A program made the translations under genes and the position numbers. A DNA stretch of 38,765 nucleotides from Candidatus Desulfovibrio gallistercoris (lineage in GTDB: Bacteria > Desulfobacterota > Desulfovibrionia > Desulfovibrionales > Desulfovibrionaceae): the NCBI GenBank assembly GCA_019118745.1, contig DWYJ01000101.1, positions 1-38,765 of the forward strand, read 5' to 3'. Positions 22,454-29,044 of this stretch are shown here, piece after piece. Under the pieces are notes generated by a model, which was not told where the DNA came from, made no database searches, and worked only from the letters and a program-made list of their open reading frames with translations. How positions within the stretch are numbered: position 1 is the stretch's first letter; each line of letters begins with the position of its first letter.

Positions 22454-25453
22454 TTACCAGTCCAGCGTCACCTTGAAGGCGGTGGCCAGTTCTTCCACGG
22501 GCACGGCGGCCAGAGTGGAGGAGCCGCTCTGCAGTTCGAGGGCCGGGCCATCGGTCACTTCGCCGATGCGGCGGCAGAGCTGCCATTCGCCGAGGGCGTC
22601 CATGAGCGCGGCGTGTTGCGGGGCCACGCTGACGAGCAGACGGCTGGCGGATTCGCTATAGAGCAGTTCGCTGCGGCTCATGGCTTCCAGGGCGGGCACG
22701 GCGTCGAGATCGATACGCGCGCCGAGGCGGCCGCCGATGCACATCTCGGCCAGCGCCACGGCCAGTCCGCCGTCGGAGCAGTCATGGCAGGCGCTGATGG
22801 CCTTGCGGCGCATGAGGCTGTGTACGGCGCGGTAGCGCGGCAGGGCCGTGGCCACATCCACCTGCGGCACGCGGCCGCCGGCAAGGCCCAGTTCGGCGGC
22901 GGCCTCGCTGCCCGCCATTTCCCGCCAGGTGCCGCCCAGCAGGTAGATGAGGTGGCCGGGCTTCTTGAAGTCCGAGGTCTGGGTCAGGGTCACGTTGTCG
23001 ATGACGCCCAGCACGGAGAAGAGCACCGTGGGCGGGATGGAGATCTTTTCGCCGCCGCCGGTGTAGTCGTTCTTCATGGAGTCCTTGCCGGAGATGCAGG
23101 GCACGCCGTAGGCCAGCGAGAACTGGCGCAGGGCCTTGCAGGCGCGCACGAGCTGAGCGAGCTTGTAGCGGCCGTCCGGGGTCTTTTCGCTCTGGACGGG
23201 GTCGCACCAGCAGAAGTTGTCCACGCCGGCCAGCGCGTCGGGATCGGCCCCCACGGCCACGGCGTTGCGGATGGCTTCGTCCATGGCGTTGGCCATCATC
23301 CAGTAGGTGTCGTAATCGCTGAACTTGGGGCAGATGCCGTGCGAGACGACGAGCCCGGCGTCCGATTCGAGGATGGGCCGCAGCACGCCCGCGTCGGCCG
23401 GGGCGTCGCGCTTCACGCCCACGAGGGGCTTGATGACGCTGCCGCCGCGCACCTCATGGTCATACTGGCGGATGATGTATTCCTTGGAGCAGATGTTGAG
23501 GCGGGAGAGCATGCGCTTGAGGAAGGCGGCTTCGTCGGCGTCGGCCACTTCCACACGGATGTCCTTGTGTTCCGGGGCCTTCCACTCCGCCTCGAGCTGG
23601 AGCTGCGGCACGCCGTCATGCATGAAATGCATGGGCAGCGAGGCCACGATGCGCTCGCCGAAGCGCACTTCAAAGAAGCCGGAATCGGTGAATTCGCCCA
23701 GCGCCGTGGCTTCCACGTCCATGCGGCGGGCAAGGGCGAGGAATTCCTCCAGCTTTGCCGGGGGCACGGCCAGGGTCATGCGCTCCTGCGCTTCGGAGAG
23801 GAGGATCTCCCACGGGCGCAGGCCGTCGTACTTGAGCGGCGCGCGGGAGACGTCGAGGCGGCAGCCGCCCGTGTCCCCGGCCATCTCGCCCACGGAGGAA
23901 GAGAGGCCGCCCGCGCCGTTGTCGGTGATGGCGTTGTAAAGGCCGAGATCCCGCGCCCGCATGATGAAATCGTACATCTTGCGCTGGGTGATGGGGTCGC
24001 CGATCTGCACGGCCGTGGCCGGGGAGCCCTCGTGCAGCTCCTCGGAGGAGAAGGTGGCCCCGTGGATGCCGTCCTTGCCGATGCGACCGCCGGTCATCAC
24101 GATGACGTCGCCCACCTGCGCCTGCTTTTCCCAGCCGGGGCGGCCGTTGACGTCCGTGGGGATGATGCCCACGGTGCCGCAGTAGACCAGCGGCTTGCCG
24201 AGGTAGCGCTCGTCAAAGACGAGGGAGCCGTTGACCGTGGGGATGCCGGACTTGTTGCCGCCGTGTTCCACGCCTTCGCGCACGCCTTCCAGCACGCGGC
24301 GCGGATGGAGCAGGCGCGGCGGCAGGGGCTTGTCGTGGAAGGGCGAGGCGAAGCAGAAGACGTCCGTATTGCAGACGAGTTCCGCGCCCATGCCCGTGCC
24401 CATAGGGTCACGGTTCACGCCCACGATGCCGGTGAGCGCGCCGCCGTAGGGGTCGAGGGCGGAGGGGCTGTTGTGGGTCTCCACCTTGATGCAGGCGTCG
24501 TAACCGTTGATGAAGGCGATGACGCCCGCGTTGTCCTTGAACACGGACTTGCAATAATCCCTGTCGCCCATGCGCTTGCGCAGGAGCGCCGTGGCGTCGC
24601 GGATGCAGGTCTTGTAGAGGTTGTCCACCACCTCGCTGCGCCCGGTCTCCGCATCGGTATAGCGGATGCGGGAGGCAAAGATCTTGTGCTTGCAGTGCTC
24701 GGACCAGGTCTGCGCCAGCACTTCCATTTCCACGTCCGTGGGATCGGCGGGCAGGTCGAGGCCCTTGCGGCGCGCTTTTTCCTCAGGCTGGGCGAACTGA
24801 TCGCGGATGCAGTGCATCTCGCCCAGGGTGAGCGCCCAGGTGTTCTCCCGGCTGGCCTGCTGCAGGGCGGCGTCGTCCATGCCGGACAGGGGGATGGTCT
24901 CCACGGTGTCGTTGGAGCGGCCCGTCACCTGCGCGGCCTGGGGGGCGAAGCCCGGCTCGGCCTGCCATTCCTCACGGCTTTTCACGCGGTAGCGCTGGAT
25001 GAGATCGTTGCAGAGCAGCGAACGCGTGAGCTGTTCCACCGCCTCGCGGTCGAGCGGCTTGTCCGGCAGGCAGGCAATGCGGTACTGCACGGCGGTATAG
25101 ACGCGCAGGCTCTCGCGGTCCACGCCAAGGACCATGGCCGCGGTGTCGCGGGCGGTGCGGGCCTCGTTGTCCGTCACGCCGGGCCGGAAGCCCACTTCCA
25201 CGAACCAGTGGGGCAGCGGCTCCGCCGGGGGCAGGGGCTCAAGGGAGGCCTCCTGCAGGATGGGATCGTGCCAGATGCCCTCGGCCACCAGCCGCCGCAC
25301 CTGCGCATCATCAAGCCCGTCAACGGTATAGACCTTCACCTGCCGGATACCCGCCAGTTCCACATGCAGCGCCTTCAGGATGTGCAGGGCGGTCTTGCGG
25401 CCCTGCGTATCGGTAAGGTTGGGATGCAGGCCAGTTTCCACACGATAGAGCAT
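22454..25453 (-). CDS. purL: Phosphoribosylformylglycinamidine synthase, PurS-PurL fusion
   Basis: The 999-residue protein is the synthetase part of FGAM synthase in purine synthesis; it needs ammonia from a separate PurQ, since no glutaminase domain follows. Residues 1 to about 80 and about 83 to 170 look like two PurS-type modules: 'VETGLHPNLTDTQGRKTALHIL' and 'VEVGFRPGVTDNEARTARD' share the same pattern. The PurL core shows LAQTWSEHCKHKIF, 'KVETHNSPSALDPYGGA', 'GGNKSGIPTVNGSLVF', 'MTGGRIGKDGIHGATFSS' and 'DCSDGGLAVALAEM'. The length fits the PurSL form known from Desulfovibrio. The ATG at 25453 has GAGG upstream; the longer open frame is an antisense artefact. The gene starts 40 bases after the polyprenyl synthase stop. 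Confidence 0.93.
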   Translation of the reverse strand: MLYRVETGLHPNLTDTQGRKTALHILKALHVELAGIRQVKVYTVDGLDDAQVRRLVAEGIWHDPILQEASLEPLPPAEPLPHWFVEVGFRPGVTDNEARTARDTAAMVLGVDRESLRVYTAVQYRIACLPDKPLDREAVEQLTRSLLCNDLIQRYRVKSREEWQAEPGFAPQAAQVTGRSNDTVETIPLSGMDDAALQQASRENTWALTLGEMHCIRDQFAQPEEKARRKGLDLPADPTDVEMEVLAQTWSEHCKHKIFASRIRYTDAETGRSEVVDNLYKTCIRDATALLRKRMGDRDYCKSVFKDNAGVIAFINGYDACIKVETHNSPSALDPYGGALTGIVGVNRDPMGTGMGAELVCNTDVFCFASPFHDKPLPPRLLHPRRVLEGVREGVEHGGNKSGIPTVNGSLVFDERYLGKPLVYCGTVGIIPTDVNGRPGWEKQAQVGDVIVMTGGRIGKDGIHGATFSSEELHEGSPATAVQIGDPITQRKMYDFIMRARDLGLYNAITDNGAGGLSSSVGEMAGDTGGCRLDVSRAPLKYDGLRPWEILLSEAQERMTLAVPPAKLEEFLALARRMDVEATALGEFTDSGFFEVRFGERIVASLPMHFMHDGVPQLQLEAEWKAPEHKDIRVEVADADEAAFLKRMLSRLNICSKEYIIRQYDHEVRGGSVIKPLVGVKRDAPADAGVLRPILESDAGLVVSHGICPKFSDYDTYWMMANAMDEAIRNAVAVGADPDALAGVDNFCWCDPVQSEKTPDGRYKLAQLVRACKALRQFSLAYGVPCISGKDSMKNDYTGGGEKISIPPTVLFSVLGVIDNVTLTQTSDFKKPGHLIYLLGGTWREMAGSEAAAELGLAGGRVPQVDVATALPRYRAVHSLMRRKAISACHDCSDGGLAVALAEMCIGGRLGARIDLDAVPALEAMSRSELLYSESASRLLVSVAPQHAALMDALGEWQLCRRIGEVTDGPALELQSGSSTLAAVPVEELATAFKVTLDW

Positions 25454-25493
25454 AGTATCCTCGTTTATGCCGCCGGGAACCCCGGCAGGATGG

Positions 25494-26459
25494 CTATTTT
25501 TTCCGGTCGCGCACGTATTCCGCCATCTGGCGCAGCACGTCCAGTTCCTTGCCTTCAGGCAGGCGATCCAGGGCCATGAGGGCCCTGTCCAGATAGGCGG
25601 CGGCCTCCTCGCGGGCCGCCCGGTCGAAGCCCTGGGCGCGCACCTCGGCGGCGATGCGCCGGGCGTCGTCCTCGGTGAGCAGGCCGCAGACGAAAGCCGC
25701 GTCAAAGGCGGCGCGCTCCTCTTCGCCGAGCCATTGCCGGTAGAGGCGCAGGGGCGGGGTCAGCTTGCCCTCGCGCACGTCGCCGGCCGTGGGTTTGCCC
25801 GTCTCGCCGCTGTCGGCGAAATCCAGCGCATCGTCCACGAGCTGGAAGGCCATGCCGAGATTCTCGCCGTATTCGGCGGCCGCCGCCACCTGCATGACGT
25901 TGCCGCCCGCGCGCAGGGCCCCCATCTCGCAGGAGGCGCGGATGAGCCAGGCCGTCTTGCCGCGGATGATGTCGGCGTAGGTCTCGCCGCTGACGTCCAC
26001 ATGCCGCTGCGAGGCGATCTCCAGGATCTCTCCCGCCGCGGTGCGGCTGGTGGCCTGCGAGAAGCAGCGGCACAGGGCCGGGTCGTCATAGCGGGCCACG
26101 CAGGAATTGGCCGAGGCCAGCAGGGCATCCCCGGCAAGGATGGTGACGGCCACGCCGAAGCGGATATGGGCGGCCTCCCGGCCGCGGCGGCTGTCGGCAT
26201 TGTCCAGCACGTCGTCGTGCAGGAGGGTCGCGGCGTGCAGCATCTCCATGCTGGCGGCCAGGGGATAGATGTCCCCGCCGTCATGCCCCAGCAGGCGGGC
26301 CAGCAGGATGACCAGCAGCGGGCGCAGACGCTTGCCGCCCGCATCGAAGATATGCCGGGCGACGGGCTGTACCGAGGGATGCAGCGCATCCACGGCGTCC
26401 TGCAGGGCCTTGTTGATGGCGGGCAGCTCCCTGCCCAGTCGAGCTTTCAGCAATAACAT
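25494..26459 (-). CDS. trans-Polyprenyl diphosphate synthase
   Basis: The 321-residue enzyme elongates allylic diphosphates with isopentenyl diphosphate to a long chain, most likely the menaquinone side chain. Motifs are GGKRLRP at 41-47, the first aspartate-rich motif DDVLD at 82-86 followed by RRG at 91-93, GDALLA at 110-115, and the second aspartate-rich motif DDALD at 209-213. Small residues before the first motif fit long-chain (C30-C50) synthases; the exact length is not readable. The ATG at 26459 lies four bases after the stop of the futalosine hydrolase gene. Confidence 0.9.
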   Translation of the reverse strand: MLLLKARLGRELPAINKALQDAVDALHPSVQPVARHIFDAGGKRLRPLLVILLARLLGHDGGDIYPLAASMEMLHAATLLHDDVLDNADSRRGREAAHIRFGVAVTILAGDALLASANSCVARYDDPALCRCFSQATSRTAAGEILEIASQRHVDVSGETYADIIRGKTAWLIRASCEMGALRAGGNVMQVAAAAEYGENLGMAFQLVDDALDFADSGETGKPTAGDVREGKLTPPLRLYRQWLGEEERAAFDAAFVCGLLTEDDARRIAAEVRAQGFDRAAREEAAAYLDRALMALDRLPEGKELDVLRQMAEYVRDRKK

Positions 26460-26463
26460 GTCA

Positions 26464-27183
26464 TTACACCAGGTTGAGGGCGGGAAGGATGCGGCCAAGC
26501 TGCCGCAGCGCGCCGGGGAAGTCCTTTTCCTCGGCGGTACGCGGCCCGACCTTGTTGGAAACGCTGCGGATCTCCAGACAGGGCAGCCCCGCCCGAGCGG
26601 CGGCGTAGGCCACGGCGAAGCCTTCCATATTCTCCAGGGCGGGGGCATACAGCTGCCGCAGATGCTGGACGCGCAGCACGCTGGCGCTCACGCCCGCCAC
26701 GGTGAGCGAGCGCACGCCCGCCTCGCCGATGGCGGCCCCCCGCAGCGCCAGCCCCAGTTCGGCGGGCCCGGCCAGGGAGAGCCGGTCGCGCACTTCCTGC
26801 CGGCCGTCGCTCCACTGCGGATAGCCGAAGGCCTGCGCCACCACCTGTCGGCCGTCGTGCAGGCCGTATTCCGGCCAGATCTCCTCACGCACCACATGCA
26901 GGCTGCCGAGCGGCCAGCGCCCCAGATCGAAGGAACCGGCAAGGCCCACATTGATGACGGCCCGCAGCTGCTGACCGGCAGCCGAGCACTGGGCCAGAGT
27001 GATGCCCATGCCGAGCGCGGCGTTGACGGGGCCGACGCCGGTCACGCAGGCTACGCCTGCCTCCTTGCCCAGCCGGAGAGGCACCGGCTTGAGCAGGGGG
27101 AAGTCCGACTCCGTATAGGACGCCCCGCCGGCAGGCACGGCAGCCAGCATTTCCGCCGCTGTCGCGGCACAGAGCAGTAGCAT
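26464..27183 (-). CDS. mqnB: Futalosine hydrolase-like nucleosidase
   Basis: The 239-residue product is a nucleosidase of the MTA/SAH nucleosidase superfamily and best fits futalosine hydrolase, which releases hypoxanthine from futalosine in the alternative menaquinone pathway. Visible are the start MLLLCAATAAEM, 'GVGPVNAALGMG' at about 50-61, 'VINVGLAGSFD' and the substrate-binding 'LENMEGFAVAYAAARAGLPCLEIRSVSNKVGPR'. In MTA/SAH nucleosidases the corresponding segment is a DME motif; here it is ENME. The neighbouring polyprenyl synthase supports a menaquinone role. The ATG at 27183 has GAGGAG upstream and heads the operon with the synthase and purL. Confidence 0.82.
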   Translation of the reverse strand: MLLLCAATAAEMLAAVPAGGASYTESDFPLLKPVPLRLGKEAGVACVTGVGPVNAALGMGITLAQCSAAGQQLRAVINVGLAGSFDLGRWPLGSLHVVREEIWPEYGLHDGRQVVAQAFGYPQWSDGRQEVRDRLSLAGPAELGLALRGAAIGEAGVRSLTVAGVSASVLRVQHLRQLYAPALENMEGFAVAYAAARAGLPCLEIRSVSNKVGPRTAEEKDFPGALRQLGRILPALNLV

Positions 27184-27326
27184 GGGGGATCTCCTCTCTT
27201 CGTCGTCTGAAGCGCTGCGCCTGGCTGGCGGACGCCGCCGGGACGCCACGCCGAAAAACAGGGAATTTGCCGCCGCAGCCGCTTTTCATCCTTTACAAAA
27301 CGTCGCGCGCCGGTCATCATTCCAAC

Positions 27327-27521
27327 ATGAGAACCGCCCCGCAACTCATCTTTTGCGCCCTCGGCCTCTGCCTGGCGCTCGAAGGAGCCCTCTGGGCGCT
27401 CTTTCCCGACATGATGCGCCGCGTCATGCAGGAACTCGTCAAAAAATCGCCTGAGACCCTGCGCCATTACGGCCTGCTGGGGCTTATCCTGGGCCTGCTG
27501 CTGGTGGCCCTGTTCCGCTGA
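27327..27521 (+). CDS. DUF2065 small membrane protein (YjeT-like)
   Basis: The 64-residue product has two hydrophobic helices (about 6-26 and 47-62) separated by a polar stretch, 'FPDMMRRVMQELVKKSPETLRHYGLLGLILGL', which matches DUF2065 proteins. The function is unknown. I chose the ATG at 27327 because the family starts there. No ribosome binding site is visible; a weak promoter pair, TTTACA (27292-27297) and CATCAT (27315-27320), would place the mRNA start close to the ATG. It is divergent from the futalosine hydrolase gene. Confidence 0.82.
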   Translation: MRTAPQLIFCALGLCLALEGALWALFPDMMRRVMQELVKKSPETLRHYGLLGLILGLLLVALFR

Positions 27522-27545
27522 GTCCCGCCCGGAACCTTCAGCACG

Positions 27546-27692
27546 AGAGCATTTTCCGTTTGAAACGCGTCACGTTTCAAACCGTACGGCCTGTCGTTTC
27601 GCGAAAAAACGCGGGTTTTCCGCTTGTTTTTGGCCGGGCGGCGCTGTGCCGCCGCCTCGCATTTTGCCTTCTTTCCAAGGCAAGAGGCTCTC
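27546..27692 (-). repeat. R1 multi-hairpin repeat, reverse copy 5
   Basis: The orientation is opposite to the 16253 copy. On the plus strand it begins AGAGCATTTTCC, then hairpin IV GTTTGAAACG/CGTTTCAAAC (27558-27582), the core with GCGAAAAAACGCGG, hairpin II GGCGGC/GCCGCC and an imperfect hairpin I (27659-27688). It lies between the DUF2065 gene and the menG end; the 130 bases after it hold nothing I can name. Confidence 0.75.
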
Positions 27693-27826
27693 TCCGCCGC
27701 TTGTCTTGGCCCCCAAGCCTCCTGCCCCTGCGCGCTTTCCGCGGGGGAGAAGGTGAGGCACATGGCATCTCCCATCGCGTATGCGGACGGAGAACGCCAT
27801 CTTGCCGAATTGAATCTTCTGTAAAT

Positions 27827-28549
27827 TTATACAGAGCCCTGGGACGCGGCCTTTTCTCCCACATGCAGGCAGACGATGCCGGACGTCAGCCGCTTATGCC
27901 AGGCGCGCGCAAAGCCCGCCTGACGCATCTCCTCTTCCAGCGCCTGCGCTCCCGGAAAATCATGTATGGTCTGGGACAGGTATTTGTAAGCGGCGGCATC
28001 ACCGGAGCACAGCCGCCCCATGAGCGGCAGCAGGCAGCGCAGATACCAGTTGTACAGCCCGCCCCAGATGCGCTCCTGACCAGAGCCGAACTCCAGTATG
28101 CAGGCCCGTCCCCCGGGCACGAGCACGCGCAGCATCTCCCGGAAGGCCTCTTCGCGCGGCGTTATGTTGCGGATGCCGAAGGCCATGGTCACGCAGTCCA
28201 CGGAAGCGTCCGGCAGGGGCAGACGCTTGGCGTCCGCCGCCACGGGAAGGATGTGCCGTTCTCCCCGGCGGGCAAGCTTGGGCAGCCCCCGGCGCAGCAT
28301 GGGCGGGCAAAAATCCAGCGCCGGGACCGTAGCTTCCGGCCAGCGGCGGCGCACCGCCAGCGCCACGTCCAGCGTGCCGGCCGCCAGATCGAGCACCCGC
28401 CTGGTCGGCCCCAGCCGCACCGTATCGGCGAGCACGCGCCGCCAGTAGATGTCGATGCCGCAGCTCAGGATGCGATTGCCGGCGTCGTACATCCCGGCAA
28501 TGCGGCTGAACATGCCGGCCACTGCGGCGTCGTGGGCGGAAACGCTCAC
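27827..28549 (-). CDS. Demethylmenaquinone methyltransferase (MenG/UbiE family)
   Basis: The 240-residue SAM-dependent methyltransferase carries out the last step of menaquinone synthesis. Family landmarks are 'FSRIAGMYDAGNRILSCGIDIYWRR' at the N-terminus, 'DASVDCVTMAFGIRNITPREEAFREMLRVLVPGG' in the middle, 'LEFGSGQERIWGGLYNWYLRCLLPLMGRL' and 'YKYLSQTIHDFP'. The SAM loop reads DLAAGTLDVAL, where most family members have DxAxGTGD, so one glycine is leucine. The start is GTG at 28549, overlapping the stop of the 56-codon gene (GTGA), with GAGGAGG upstream. Further menaquinone genes lie 0.6-2.3 kb away on the same strand. Confidence 0.88.
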   Translation of the reverse strand: MSVSAHDAAVAGMFSRIAGMYDAGNRILSCGIDIYWRRVLADTVRLGPTRRVLDLAAGTLDVALAVRRRWPEATVPALDFCPPMLRRGLPKLARRGERHILPVAADAKRLPLPDASVDCVTMAFGIRNITPREEAFREMLRVLVPGGRACILEFGSGQERIWGGLYNWYLRCLLPLMGRLCSGDAAAYKYLSQTIHDFPGAQALEEEMRQAGFARAWHKRLTSGIVCLHVGEKAASQGSV

Positions 28550-28716
28550 GCGTCCCCCTCCTCGCGGGCGGGGCAGCGGCGGATGGTCTCATGCACCACG
28601 CGGAAGACGGCCGGGAAGATCTCCGCAAAATTGCCGGGCGACACCGTCCGCGTCTCGATGAATTTTGCCGTCAGTTCCTTGGCGACCTGCAGGGCTTCCT
28701 TGCTGTCCTTGTCCAT
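28546..28716 (-). CDS. 56-residue conserved-looking small protein upstream of menG
   Basis: The gene encodes 56 residues, starting MDKDSKEALQVAKELTAKF and ending in RRCPAREEGDA. GAGGAAGC stands before the ATG at 28716, and the TGA stop overlaps the GTG start of menG. The peptide is a mostly helical, amphipathic, charged sequence with a central 'SPGNFAEIFPAVFRVVHETIRR' and no signal or membrane segment. It looks like a real gene because of its ribosome binding site, the coupling to menG and normal codon use. I do not recognise a function. Confidence 0.72.
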   Translation of the reverse strand: MDKDSKEALQVAKELTAKFIETRTVSPGNFAEIFPAVFRVVHETIRRCPAREEGDA

Positions 28717-28737
28717 AGCTTCCTCAAAAAAACAAAA

Positions 28738-28787
28738 CCCGTCCCTGGGGAATGGCCGTGACCCACAGCAGGTTCGTACCGGACGGG
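28738..28787 (-). promoter_or_regulatory. Terminator-like hairpin in the leader of the small gene-menG operon
   Basis: On the minus strand, CCCGTC (28782-28787) pairs with GACGGG (28738-28743), continued by CCTG (28769-28772) with CAGG (28744-28747), leaving a nine-base bulge. The stem is followed by TTTTGTTTTTTT, which runs straight into the GAGGAAGC ribosome binding site. It has the form of an intrinsic terminator placed inside a 5' leader. A second hairpin, CTCTGCC/GGCAGAG, lies upstream at about 28835-28855. Confidence 0.55.
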
Positions 28788-28874
28788 AAAGGAACGGAAA
28801 CGGCCGGCCCCCGCCCCTTTTTGAAAGATCCCTCTGCCTGACCGGCAGAGCGGCCCGCGTCAGCCGCGCGAAAT

Positions 28875-28903
28875 ATGTTATGCGCTCCGCTCACGATTGG
28901 CAA
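28875..28903 (-). promoter_or_regulatory. Promoter of the small gene-menG operon or of a small RNA
   Basis: On the minus strand, TTGCCA (28898-28903) and TAACAT (28875-28880) are 17 bases apart. The expected transcript starts near 28868, giving about 150 bases of leader before the ATG at 28716. Confidence 0.6.
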
Positions 28904-28928
28904 GGAGCAATGCGCCAGGCCGCAGGGC

Positions 28929-28957
28929 CAAAAAAGGGAGCGCCCGAAGGCGCTCCC
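28929..28957 (-). terminator. Rho-independent terminator of the 971-residue protein gene
   Basis: GGGAGCGCC (28936-28944) and GGCGCTCCC (28949-28957) form a 9-bp stem with a four-base loop. On the minus strand the stem is followed by a run of six T (28930-28935). Confidence 0.9.
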
Positions 28958-29044
28958 GCAGTGACAGGGTCAAGGGCCATCCTCCCCGGCCTGTACGCCC
29001 GTGGAGGGATATGCCCGGTGGTACGGCTGCACGGCAGGGCCGCG

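Noticed and set aside
22155..22661. 168-codon open frame with repeated 'RRSLTGIDSNA'-like peptides
   Set aside because: The peptide repeats come from the tandem 74-bp R3 DNA units; the frame runs into the antisense of purL and has no convincing ribosome binding site.
22283..25579. 1098-codon plus-strand open frame opposite purL
   Set aside because: It is an antisense shadow of purL; its N-terminus is a translation of the R3 repeat.
28738..28903. SRP RNA or 6S RNA in the menG leader
   Set aside because: The conserved GGAAGGAAGCAG-type loop of SRP RNA is absent, and the fold is not the long rod of 6S RNA.
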